A stretch of DNA of 55,313 nucleotides, taken from contig CACZFL010000018.1 in NCBI GenBank assembly GCA_902780525.1, positions 1 to 55,313 on the forward strand, written 5' to 3'. Below the pieces are notes generated by a model. It was not told where the DNA came from. It did not search any database and was given only the letters and a program-made list of their open reading frames with translations. Made by a program: the position numbers and the translations under genes. The DNA comes from an uncultured bacterium. Lineage in GTDB: Bacteria > Cyanobacteriota > Vampirovibrionia > Gastranaerophilales > Gastranaerophilaceae. Shown in pieces: positions 1 through 10,002 of this stretch; position 1 is the first letter of the stretch; each line of letters starts with the position of its first letter.

Positions 1-110
1 CTTGCGCTAGCCAAACTTTCGTTTGTGCTACCTACCTCTCGTTCGAACTTGACATTTAGTCAACTTCTCTCTCGGCAGAGTGCCACAGGCCCGTGGCGAC
101 TTTATGTATA
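1..110 (+). repeat. Partial copy of a dispersed hairpin-rich repeat at the window edge
   Basis: The first bases hold a perfect stem-loop CAAAC-TTTC-GTTTG (12-25), followed by TGCTACCTACC, the palindrome GTTCGAAC, a TTGAC/GTCAA stem and a GCCAC/GTGGC stem (about 80-97). The TTTC-loop stem followed by a GCTAC word recurs at the other end of the window (55275-55297) with a different stem sequence. Nothing in it looks coding. It continues past the window edge. Confidence 0.5.
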
Positions 111-202
111 AATATTACCAACTACATGGTGAAAAATCAAGAGTAATATATTTTTATGCATTAATTTACTTATACACAACTCTAGGCTGAAGAAGAATTA
201 TT

Positions 203-844
203 TTACAGCTGTTTTATTACTTCTTTGGCAATATTATGCGGGTTATATTTTTTTGTATAAAACTCTTTATACCTGTCATTAAGCAAAATTTCTTCGCCGA
301 TTTTTTCAAATACGTATCCGATATCTTTTATTGATTTTCCGTTATCTATGATATCCGATAATATTGTTTTGATATCCGGAACAGATAAAATGCTTGTTAT
401 ATTCCAAATTAACCAGCCGTTCTTTTTCTGGACGGTATCAATATATCGTTCTGTAACTTCATTTGTAAATATTGCTTTCATCTTACCGTAAATAATGGTT
501 TTAAAAATATCATAAAACTCATCCCTTATCCCGTCTTCATTCGGAATTAAAAAGCCTCTTTCTGCAAAATTACCTCGAATATAAATTACAAACTCATTTT
601 CCTGCAAAACAGTATTATCCTGAATGTGAACATTCGGCATGATGAATCCGCATTCATTTTTGACTTCTTCGCGCAATTCCTGAATGATATTGCAAAACAT
701 CTCACCATATTCCGTTAAATCATCTCCAAGATGGACAAGGATTGTGTCACTGCCTAATTCATCATATAAAAGTTCTATTTTATCATTTATGGACAGAATA
801 TTTTCTTTTTTTCTGTTAAATAAATTTTTTATCCTCTTTAGCAT
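203..844 (-). CDS. Free-standing FlhA/SctV C-terminal-domain-like protein
   Basis: 213 aa, soluble, no membrane segment or signal peptide. By eye it follows the cytosolic C-terminal domain of flagellar FlhA and type III secretion SctV: an IELLYDELGSDTILVHLGDD start, then GFIMPNVHIQDN...NEFVIYIRG (about residues 66-91), which corresponds to the GF-x-PP-x-x-IRDN...YxIxIKGV segment, then VPDIKTILSDIIDNGKSIKDI (about 155-175), corresponding to LQxVLQNLLxEGVSIRD. The N-terminal membrane half of FlhA and the last C-terminal subdomain are absent. In FlhA this domain docks export chaperones and substrates. It lies divergent from gyrB with an orphan flagellin one gene further on. The family link is my recognition of spaced motifs. 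A role as a separate docking platform is inference. No good ribosome-binding site is visible. Confidence 0.65.
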   Translation of the reverse strand: MLKRIKNLFNRKKENILSINDKIELLYDELGSDTILVHLGDDLTEYGEMFCNIIQELREEVKNECGFIMPNVHIQDNTVLQENEFVIYIRGNFAERGFLIPNEDGIRDEFYDIFKTIIYGKMKAIFTNEVTERYIDTVQKKNGWLIWNITSILSVPDIKTILSDIIDNGKSIKDIGYVFEKIGEEILLNDRYKEFYTKKYNPHNIAKEVIKQL

Positions 845-896
845 ATTTTTTTATTAATTATATTTTTGTTTAAGTCAAATAAAAAAATTTTTTAGT

Positions 897-926
897 TTGT
901 TAATTTTGGGATTTTTATGTTACAAT
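897..926 (+). promoter_or_regulatory. Sigma-70-type promoter of gyrB
   Basis: TTGTTA at 897-902 and TACAAT at 921-926 with an 18-nt spacer, about 65 nt before the gyrB start. The gyrB ribosome-binding site GAGGGGG sits just before the ATG at 991. Confidence 0.5.
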
Positions 927-990
927 ACTATATATAATTGAATAGAAGGGATTTTTAATCGTCTTTAAAAAAGACTTACGAGGGGGATAA

Positions 991-3423
<2,433 letters not shown>

Positions 3424-3443
3424 TAATATATATATAATTAATT

Positions 3444-3480
3444 ACAAAAGGTGTCTGAGTTCAGGCACCTTTTGTTTTGT
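3444..3480 (+). terminator. Rho-independent terminator of gyrB
   Basis: Stem ACAAAAGGTG (3444-3453) / CACCTTTTGT (3466-3475) with an inner CTG/CAG pairing, then T-rich sequence. Confidence 0.8.
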
Positions 3481-3486
3481 AAACAA

Positions 3487-3539
3487 TTGTAACATTTTTT
3501 CTTTGCCATGGTGTAAAAATTATAGAGTTAATCTATAAT
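3487..3539 (+). promoter_or_regulatory. Flagellin promoter region: TTGTAACA box, palindrome and -10
   Basis: TTGTAACA at 3487-3494 lies 39 nt before a TATAAT at 3534-3539. That -10 forms the right arm of a perfect inverted repeat ATTATAGA-GTTAA-TCTATAAT (3519-3539), a possible operator. The same box-to-hexamer spacing recurs upstream of the genes at 11213, 23723 and 34855. The -35 (GTGTAA, 3511-3516) is poor, as expected for an activator-dependent promoter. No sigma-28 consensus was found. Confidence 0.4.
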
Positions 3540-3641
3540 ATGTGTATAAAAGGATATGTGATGTATATATAATTATCACAGAAAAGAGAGTTCTACAGAG
3601 AAAGCGCAACTATCATGTTTGCCCTTGTGAAAGGTTAGGGA

Positions 3642-4610
3642 ATGCCAGTAATAGTCAGAACAAATATGCAGTCAATAATTGTGCAGCAGAATTTAAATGC
3701 CGCAACGGATTCGCTTAACACAGCGATAGAAAGGATGACAACCGGGTATAAAATTAATCAGGCGTCAGATAATGCAGCAAACTTTTCTATTGCAACAAGC
3801 TGGGTAACAAAGATTGGTTCTTTGGATGTAGTTGCAGAAAATACTGCAATGGCTCAAGATATGTTAACAACATCAGAGAAAAATTATGATTTGATAACAA
3901 CTCATTTGCAGAGAATAAGAGATTTAACAGAGCAGGCAGCTAACGGTACCTATGGTGTCGATTCTTTGAAGGCAATGCAGTCAGAAATTGTGGCAAGGCT
4001 GGAAGAAATTACCCGTGTTGCAAAAAATGCAGAGTTCAATGGTATAAAGCTGATGACCGGTTCTATAGGAACTGCGGGGGTTAATATACAGGTAGGACTT
4101 GATGCTACGCCGGACAGCGTAATAAATCTAGCTTCAACAATGTTTGCTGATGCATCAGTAAGTGGTTTATTTGCATCAAATACATCATTCATGAATATTG
4201 TAAAAAAAGATAATAATAATCAGGCAGTAAATCCTGTAAATAATACTAACGGGTATACAGCGGTGGCTGCAGCTTTTGTCGGACTGAAAAAAGATGGAAG
4301 CGGAAATTATTCTATACAGACAGAAACAGGGTATCAGGCAAAAGACACTTTGGCTGCATTGGATAAGGCATTAAAAAATATTGATGTACGTGTTACAACT
4401 TTAGGTTCAACACAAAACAGGATTGATTCTGCAGCGACTTCTATTGAGGTAAGAAGTGAGAACCTTACATCCTCTCTGTCAACCATAAGAGATACTGATG
4501 TAGCAAAGGAATCGTCAAATTATATTCAGGCGCAAATATTACAGCAGGCTTCTGCAACATTGCTGGCAACTGCAAACCAGGCGCCGAGTATTGCACTAAG
4601 TTTAATATAA
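3642..4610 (+). CDS. fliC: Flagellin
   Basis: 322-aa filament protein. The N-terminal D0/D1 helices are recognisable (LNAATDSLNTAIERMTTGYK, then INQASDNAANFSIA, and NAEFNGIKLM near residue 135). So is the matching C-terminal D1/D0 helix (LGSTQNRIDSAATSIEVRSE, then TDVAKESSNYIQAQILQQAS). The central variable region is short, about 130 aa, so the filament surface should be simple. It has no signal peptide, as expected for a substrate of the flagellar exporter. It stands alone, with no other flagellar structural gene nearby except the FlhA_C-like protein 2.8 kb away. The start at 3642 has GAAAGG upstream. An internal ATG eight codons later is an alternative. Confidence 0.95.
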   Translation: MPVIVRTNMQSIIVQQNLNAATDSLNTAIERMTTGYKINQASDNAANFSIATSWVTKIGSLDVVAENTAMAQDMLTTSEKNYDLITTHLQRIRDLTEQAANGTYGVDSLKAMQSEIVARLEEITRVAKNAEFNGIKLMTGSIGTAGVNIQVGLDATPDSVINLASTMFADASVSGLFASNTSFMNIVKKDNNNQAVNPVNNTNGYTAVAAAFVGLKKDGSGNYSIQTETGYQAKDTLAALDKALKNIDVRVTTLGSTQNRIDSAATSIEVRSENLTSSLSTIRDTDVAKESSNYIQAQILQQASATLLATANQAPSIALSLI

Positions 4611-4653
4611 AAGATTATAAAATTGTTGTTGATTGGGATATGTACTTATATAT

Positions 4654-4680
4654 GAGATTGGAGAAATTCAATCTCTTTTT
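4654..4680 (+). terminator. Terminator after flagellin
   Basis: GAGATTG (4654-4660) / CAATCTC (4669-4675) stem followed by TTTTT. Confidence 0.8.
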
Positions 4681-4684
4681 ATTG

Positions 4685-4990
4685 CGGATTTTGGCAAGTG
4701 CGACGGTTGCTTAAGCAACCTAGACATGTCCCTGTGAACAACCTGACGAAGCGCTGTTTTCGTAAGAAAACAAAAGCGGAGTGTAAAGGTTGTGAACTGC
4801 CAATAATCCAAGACGCGTGTAAATATAATTCTGAAGGATTTTGGCTATTGGCATAGCAAGACCGCAGACCCATTTAACGCGAGCGAGCAAGACGGCAGAT
4901 TTTTCGTAGTGTGAAGCAAAATTTGATACAAGCGTAGGGTTACGTTGAGAGTATGCGAACAAATTATTGCAATAACACTTTGTTTTTGTT
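4685..4990. repeat. Hairpin-rich dispersed repeat in the flagellin-fabI gap
   Basis: No convincing gene lies between 4611 and 5029. The stretch carries a 16-bp perfect palindrome GGTTGCTTAAGCAACC (about 4706-4721) and a GTTTTC-GTAA-GAAAAC stem-loop (4755-4770). It also has a long imperfect inverted repeat joining TGCCAATA...CCAA (about 4797-4810) to TTGG...TATTGGCA (about 4842-4856). The 20-mer at 4793-4812 reappears, inverted, at 55236-55255. Flanking words (GCGAGCGAGCAAGACGGCAG near 4877) also have a counterpart there. Short minus-strand ORFs here look like random reading of the repeat. Confidence 0.55.
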
Positions 4991-5029
4991 AGAGTTGATT
5001 TGTTGATAAGAAAAAGAGGAGTATTTCAT

Positions 5030-5833
5030 ATGGATTTAATGAAAGGTAAAAAAGGTATAATTTTTGGTGTTTCAAACACTCATGGTATTGCTTATGGTAT
5101 TGCAAAACAGCTTTTTGATGCAGGTGCTGAAATAGCTTTTTCATACGCAGGCGAAGCTATGGAAAAACGTGTAAGACCGATTGCTGAGTCAATGAACGCT
5201 AAGATTATTATGAGCTGTGACGTTACAAAGGAAGAAGAAGTTGCAGCAGTATTTAAAGAAGTTGAAAAAGTTTACGGAAAAATTGACTTTGTTGTTCACG
5301 CAGTTGCATTTGCTCCAAAAGAAGCTTTGATGGGCAGATTCATTGATACAACAAAAGAAGCCTGGGATACTGCATTAGGTGTTAGTGCATACTCTCTTGT
5401 AACAGTTGCAAAATATGCAGAACCTATAATGAACGAAGGCAGCTCTATTTTGGCACTTACATACCTTGGTTCTATTCTTTCCGTACCAAGCTATAACGTA
5501 ATGGGTGTTGCAAAAGCAGCGTTGGAATCAGCAATGAGATTTTTGGCTGTTGATTTGGGACCAAAGGGTATTAGAGTTAACTGCTTATCTTCAGGTCCTG
5601 TTAAGACACTTGCTTCAATGGGTATCAGCGGATTTTCAAAAATGCTTAAGGCTGCAGTTATGCGCTCACCGATGAAGAGAAATGTTGCGTTAGAAGATGT
5701 AGGTAAAGCAGGTTTGTATCTGGCATCAGAACTCTCATCAGGTACAACAGGTGAAGTTATCTACTGTGACTGCGGCTGCCACTCAGCATACGGTTCTGCT
5801 GAAGAAATGGATACTTTGGCAAACGCTGAATAA
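5030..5833 (+). CDS. fabI: Enoyl-[acyl-carrier-protein] reductase (NADH), FabI type
   Basis: Last reductive step of each fatty-acid elongation cycle, reducing trans-2-enoyl-ACP. It is an atypical short-chain dehydrogenase with an N-terminal nucleotide site (FGVSNTHGIAYGIAKQLFDAG, first 30 residues) and the FabI Tyr-x6-Lys pair in SYNVMGVAKAALES (about residues 153-166). Length 267 aa is usual. The ATG at 5030 is chosen over an upstream TTG at 5000 because GAGGAG (5016-5021) sits 8 nt before it. The C-terminus is unusual: where the family normally ends in a short VDxGYH-type tail, this protein has YCDCGCHSAYGS followed by an acidic tail, placing three cysteines within four positions. Confidence 0.95.
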   Translation: MDLMKGKKGIIFGVSNTHGIAYGIAKQLFDAGAEIAFSYAGEAMEKRVRPIAESMNAKIIMSCDVTKEEEVAAVFKEVEKVYGKIDFVVHAVAFAPKEALMGRFIDTTKEAWDTALGVSAYSLVTVAKYAEPIMNEGSSILALTYLGSILSVPSYNVMGVAKAALESAMRFLAVDLGPKGIRVNCLSSGPVKTLASMGISGFSKMLKAAVMRSPMKRNVALEDVGKAGLYLASELSSGTTGEVIYCDCGCHSAYGSAEEMDTLANAE

Positions 5834-5862
5834 GGTAAAGCAGTAAATATTGAATAATTAAT

Positions 5863-5898
5863 AAAAAAAGAGGGTGACAGAAGTCACCATCTTTTTTT
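5863..5898. terminator. Bidirectional terminator between fabI and the SLH gene
   Basis: AAAAAAAGA-GGTGAC-AGAA-GTCACC-TCTTTTTTT type hairpin, with A-run and T-run on opposite sides so it can serve both converging genes. Confidence 0.85.
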
Positions 5899-5918
5899 AG
5901 TGAGATTATTGAGAGTTT

Positions 5919-7895
5919 CTATTTCCCCCCATTGCAGCCAAAGGCGATTGTGACGTGCTCACGCGGGTTAATAGCAGAGATTTTCTGTCCTTTTGCATCT
6001 ACTAAATAACCGAGTTCGTCGCCGGATGCCTGAACTAAACCGATAGTACCTGATACGGCAGTACGAGTAAAGTCAATAGGAGCTTTGGCTGTTTCGTAAA
6101 GCATATCGCCAACGCTTCTTGCAGCACCGCCAAATTGACCCTGGAATGCTTCACCTAAAGCGGTACCTGTGTTTGCTGTAATGTTTTCAAGACCGTTACC
6201 AAGGTTTGAAATCATACCGCCGGTTGTACGGCCTACGATACCAAGCATCTGACCTGACCAGGTAAGCGGAGCGGTTACAATTCTTGACACGATATTTGGT
6301 GTATTTGACTTACTTATATCCGCATTAAGTATTTGTTTTGGTAATGTAGCTCTGTGACCGCAGTTTTCAATTTCCTGGAATGCAAGCTTAAGAGCACCTT
6401 TTTGACAACCTGATGGTCTTACTACTTCAACTACTTTACCATATACATTTGAACCAACCGGGTAAAGTTGACCGTTAATAGTTACGTCTTCCATTGTTTT
6501 TGCTGCAAATCTCTGACCTACGTGAGCAGATTTCGCATTAATCTGGTCTTTAAATTTAAGCTTAAGTGTCGGAATTTGTACAAGTTCTTCGTCTTCAATG
6601 AATGCTTTTTTGTCAAGCGGACAAGTCGGGCAGTCATTGTTTGCAGTAACAGGGTTTTTGTCTATTCCTGCGGCTACACGAATGTTTTGCAGCATAGCTG
6701 CAATATCAGCTCTTGTTGCTTCCGCAAACGGATTAATTCTGTTCGGATTTGGCGAATTGTTTAAAGCACCTTTATTCAAAGCTTTTGCGATAGGAATTTG
6801 TGCCCAGTCAGGAATCTGACTTCCGTCAGAGTACTTGGATAAAATTTCCTGAGCTTTGCATTTGTCTATGTCGTCACAATTAATCCCTTTTGACAACGCA
6901 CACAAAGCTTCAACTCTGGTTACGTTGTTGTTTGGAAGGAATGTTCCATTAGGATAGCCTTTTAACAGGTCATTTCTGACTGCAATTGTAATTGCATTGC
7001 TTGCCCAGTGGTTTGTAGGTACATCGGAGAATATTTTTTCAGGTGCACAAGAATAAGATTCTTTATTAAAACCTTTAACAAGCATTGTTGCGAATTCAGC
7101 TCTGGAGATATTTCTGTAAGGCTTGTAGAGTCTGTCCGGGTATCCGACGACTACATCATTCATGGCTAATTTGTCAATTTCGCAGGCTGCCCAGTGGCTT
7201 TGCGGTACATCAGGAAACATTTGTGACATTCCTGCCGCGGCTCCTGTAATACCCTGACGGTCGGCAAAAGGTGACAAATCAAAAGGGGTTAATGTCTTTT
7301 TGATTGCCTGAATAGAGTTTGCCGTATGCATTTGTATCGGACAGCCGGCTCCATCCATTTTTGATTCATCTCTTACAATAGGTGCGCCTGTGTGATTTGG
7401 TAAATCATTTAAGCATGGAATGTTAGAAGCTGCACCCGTCACTGCACCGTCCGTTGCAATTGTTGAACCCATTGTCATAGCGTTAAGACCGTTGTTTCTT
7501 GTAATTGGTGCAAAGTTTAAACCGTAACCCTGAGCGGAATAAATAGAGTCTTTTTCTGTACCAACAAAGTTATTTGTGCCGTAAATAGCGTTAGGGTAAG
7601 AATATACCTGACGCATATCTTCACGCAGAATTTTGCCGGTTGTAGGACAAAGTGCACAAGACGGGACAGGGTCAGGCTCGCAGACAGGAGCTTCGTCACA
7701 GCCGCATGTTGGTGCCGGTGCTTTGTCGCACGGACAAGCATTACCTGTTACGACAGGTAAATCCTTGCTCTCGCAAGGTGTTTGTGTGACAGCAGGTTTC
7801 TGTTCACACGGGCAGGCTGCTTGCACTGTATTAAAAGAGCATGTTGCTATACCAACGGCTATTGCAGCTGCCACAGTAAGTTTTTTAATTGTCAT
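5919..7895 (-). CDS. Secreted SLH-domain envelope protein with Cys/Pro-rich N-terminus
   Basis: 658 aa from the ATG at 7895, which has AAGGAGG five nt upstream. A further upstream ATG at 7922 lacks this. A signal peptide (MTIKKLTVAAAIAVGIATC...VQA) is followed by a roughly 60-residue segment rich in CPC, CGC and proline. Three S-layer-homology repeats follow: MFPDVPQSHW (about 225), IFSDVPTNHW (about 287) and a weaker DWAQIPIAKA (about 362). In cyanobacteria SLH domains tie outer-membrane proteins to the peptidoglycan-linked polymer. Here no OprB-type porin barrel is evident. The C-terminal third has a beta-rich stretch (VGSNVYGKVVEV) and amphipathic GLENITANTG-type helices. A cell-envelope tether is the likely role. 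The stop codon lies in a GGGGGGAAATAG context similar to the repeated GGGGTAAAT word. Confidence 0.8.
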   Translation of the reverse strand: MTIKKLTVAAAIAVGIATCSFNTVQAACPCEQKPAVTQTPCESKDLPVVTGNACPCDKAPAPTCGCDEAPVCEPDPVPSCALCPTTGKILREDMRQVYSYPNAIYGTNNFVGTEKDSIYSAQGYGLNFAPITRNNGLNAMTMGSTIATDGAVTGAASNIPCLNDLPNHTGAPIVRDESKMDGAGCPIQMHTANSIQAIKKTLTPFDLSPFADRQGITGAAAGMSQMFPDVPQSHWAACEIDKLAMNDVVVGYPDRLYKPYRNISRAEFATMLVKGFNKESYSCAPEKIFSDVPTNHWASNAITIAVRNDLLKGYPNGTFLPNNNVTRVEALCALSKGINCDDIDKCKAQEILSKYSDGSQIPDWAQIPIAKALNKGALNNSPNPNRINPFAEATRADIAAMLQNIRVAAGIDKNPVTANNDCPTCPLDKKAFIEDEELVQIPTLKLKFKDQINAKSAHVGQRFAAKTMEDVTINGQLYPVGSNVYGKVVEVVRPSGCQKGALKLAFQEIENCGHRATLPKQILNADISKSNTPNIVSRIVTAPLTWSGQMLGIVGRTTGGMISNLGNGLENITANTGTALGEAFQGQFGGAARSVGDMLYETAKAPIDFTRTAVSGTIGLVQASGDELGYLVDAKGQKISAINPREHVTIAFGCNGGK

Positions 7896-8265
7896 TTTGA
7901 CCTCCTTTTTACTAGTAAACATAAGGATTCGTTTTAATGTGTTTACCCATTGATTATGTAATTTTTAACAACTTAAAACATTACCGGAAAAGGTAGTCCA
8001 CCAGGCTAGTTGCTGTCTCATACAAATAAATGATTTTTTAGAGTTTATCTACATCAAATGATGTATTTTTATAAAAACAAAATGTTAATAAATGTAAAGA
8101 TATAATATAATAATATTGGTACAGTTGACTTTTAGTAATATCCCATTAAAAAGACAATGGAAAGCCTTAAATAGGTGATACAGAAATAAACATAAATCGT
8201 GAAATTAATGATGAGTAAAAGCAGGCTTAATCACATTTTCACATCATACAAAGGAGAATACCGCA
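7896..8265. promoter_or_regulatory. Divergent intergenic region between the SLH gene and the coiled-coil cluster
   Basis: About 370 nt without a gene. A GC-richer block at 7981-8020 (ACCGGAAAAGGT, then CCACCAGGCTAG) would lie in the 5' leader of the SLH gene and may be structured, but it matches no riboswitch I can name. A perfect inverted repeat TACATCA-AA-TGATGTA lies at 8050-8065. TATAAT at 8101-8106 is the best -10 for the rightward gene. The ribosome-binding site AAAGGAG is just before the ATG at 8266. Confidence 0.45.
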
Positions 8266-9882
8266 ATGGGTATGGCAGCTTCACAGGCAAGGTATTTAGC
8301 GTTACTTGCAAGAAAATCAAATTGTGAATACGAAGGACAACAGATTAACCAGTCAAGACTGGCGTTGTCTAATCAGTCTGCAGATTTGTTTAACCAGATG
8401 ATGGCTCTTCAGGTTCCGTCAACGCCAAGCAAATCTGATTATACAATTTTGAAATATTCTTTTACTGATGGAGTAACTAAATATACAATAGATAAATGGA
8501 ACAGATTGTCTGATTCTGAGGGTGACGGTTACAATTACTCCGTTACGTATCATTATGATACAGGTGTATATACAGGTTATCAAAAATACAAAAATAATCC
8601 GCAGATTCTGTTTTCCGGTGCTGCTCCTACAAAATCAACTGACCCCGATGAAGAGGTTAAAAAGATTCAGAAAGCACTAACTGCTCTCGAAACTGCAAAG
8701 GCTACAATGCAGTTAAAAGAAACAACCTATCAAACACAGTTGCAGCTGGCAGGAAAAATTTCAACTTATAAGGATTTGACAACATTAGCCAATATTACGG
8801 ATTGTAGCCCGTCAGGCAACGGTTATAATGTTACAGTCCCGGACGGTGCTGGTACAAAATCATACAATCTAAGAAACTATAATAATTTAGGAAAAGATGA
8901 AAAGGCTGATATACAAGAATACGTACAAAAACTAAAAGATTATGGTGCTTTAGATTCAACTGTAAGTTTGTCAGATATTTATTATTATAAAGAAGGTAAT
9001 GTTAACTTTATAGCATTTGGGGATAGTTTGAAGAATGCAGAAGAAAAAACTATAACTACTGTGCCGGCATTACACGTAACTGATAAGGCACCGGAAGGTG
9101 CAACCTATTTAAGTATGAAACAAGTGGATGATGCAGTGCAGGCTGCTCTTAATGAATATAATTCAGCAAAAGCTGCATACAAGACGGCTGAGGAAGAGTA
9201 TGAAAAGTGTGATGTCCCGTCAAAAACAGGTAACGTAAAATTAACTCCGCTTGCAAGTTTAGATGATAACCAGCTTAAAGCTATAACCCAAATTCTTGCT
9301 GATATGAAAGAGCAGGGAATAGATACAAATATAACAAAATGCTTTGACACTATTCAGGAAGCATATAATAACAATACGTATCAAGGCGGAATATATACAT
9401 TTGAAATGGTGGGACAAACATACTATACTACTTACTATGATTTATATAACTCGGTTATTAACGGAACAGGTATTAACAGTATAGATGATCAGGAAAAACT
9501 TCCGTACTATGGTGCAAGTGACATAGAAAAAGCTATAACCAATACAAGCAGAGCTCTCATTGAAAAAGATGAATCAGGAAGATTTGCCAGTTTGCATTTG
9601 GAAGACGATTCTCTTGTATATGAGCTAAAGTCAGTAACTGAGACGGATGAAATTGCATATGAAGATGCAATGAATGAATATACTTATCAGAGAGCATTAT
9701 ATGATAAGCAGGTTTCTGATATAAATGCCAAAACTTCAATTATTCAACGTCAAGACCAAAACCTTGAACTCAGATTAAAACAACTTGATACGGAACAAAA
9801 TGCATTGAATACCGAAATCGAAGCAGTATCAAAAGTTGTTAAAGACAACATCGAAAAATCATTCAAGACCTTTAGCGGTTAA
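8266..9882 (+). CDS. Coiled-coil protein with conserved flagellin-like end architecture, function unknown
   Basis: 538 aa, no signal peptide. The first 45 residues form a helix (MGMAASQARYLALLARKSNC, then YEGQQINQSRLALSNQSADL). The last 60 are strongly heptad-like (INAKTSIIQRQDQNLELRLK, then NIEKSFKTFSG). The middle 400 residues are Tyr/Asn/Thr-rich with helical stretches. The small proteins at 11501 and 34855 look like the same N- and C-terminal halves without the insert. All end in a short helix with a phenylalanine-containing tail (SFKTF, SFRFQ, DFKFG). A conserved helix at each end and a variable middle is the design of flagellins and some type III substrates. I do not recognise a named family and exported function is inference. 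It is followed by a hairpin (TGCTGC/GCAGCA, 9898-9916) without a T-run, then the glycine-rich gene. Confidence 0.75.
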   Translation: MGMAASQARYLALLARKSNCEYEGQQINQSRLALSNQSADLFNQMMALQVPSTPSKSDYTILKYSFTDGVTKYTIDKWNRLSDSEGDGYNYSVTYHYDTGVYTGYQKYKNNPQILFSGAAPTKSTDPDEEVKKIQKALTALETAKATMQLKETTYQTQLQLAGKISTYKDLTTLANITDCSPSGNGYNVTVPDGAGTKSYNLRNYNNLGKDEKADIQEYVQKLKDYGALDSTVSLSDIYYYKEGNVNFIAFGDSLKNAEEKTITTVPALHVTDKAPEGATYLSMKQVDDAVQAALNEYNSAKAAYKTAEEEYEKCDVPSKTGNVKLTPLASLDDNQLKAITQILADMKEQGIDTNITKCFDTIQEAYNNNTYQGGIYTFEMVGQTYYTTYYDLYNSVINGTGINSIDDQEKLPYYGASDIEKAITNTSRALIEKDESGRFASLHLEDDSLVYELKSVTETDEIAYEDAMNEYTYQRALYDKQVSDINAKTSIIQRQDQNLELRLKQLDTEQNALNTEIEAVSKVVKDNIEKSFKTFSG

Positions 9883-9943
9883 TAAGGTTAATGGACTTGC
9901 TGCCTGAATAGCAGCAGGAAAAATATACAGTACTCTAAAAAAG

Positions 9944-10002
9944 AAAGGAAGTAATAAGAAATAAGACAAAAATAAATCTTATTTACTTATTCAAAAAGAA
10001 AA
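9944..10002 (+). promoter_or_regulatory. Shine-Dalgarno separated from its start codon by a hairpin
   Basis: AAAGGAAG at 9944-9951 is the only good ribosome-binding site before the ATG at 10003, but it is 51 nt away. The spacer folds as AATAAG-A-AATAAGA (9953-9966) / TCTTATT-TA-CTTATT (9977-9991) with a 10-nt loop. With the hairpin formed, about 12 nt separate the two elements. No in-frame start lies between them, because a TAA at 9973 blocks the frame. Confidence 0.45.

Noticed and set aside
4679..4962. Two overlapping minus-strand ORFs (64 and 80 codons) in the flagellin-fabI gap
   Set aside because: They read through palindromes and repeat words, have no ribosome-binding site and unnatural composition; treated as repeat sequence.
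7633..7953. 106-codon plus-strand ORF opposite the SLH gene
   Set aside because: Antisense shadow of the Cys/Pro-rich coding region.
7981..8020. Cyclic-di-GMP or other riboswitch upstream of the SLH gene
   Set aside because: The GC-rich block does not match the conserved core of any riboswitch class I know; kept only as a possibly structured leader.
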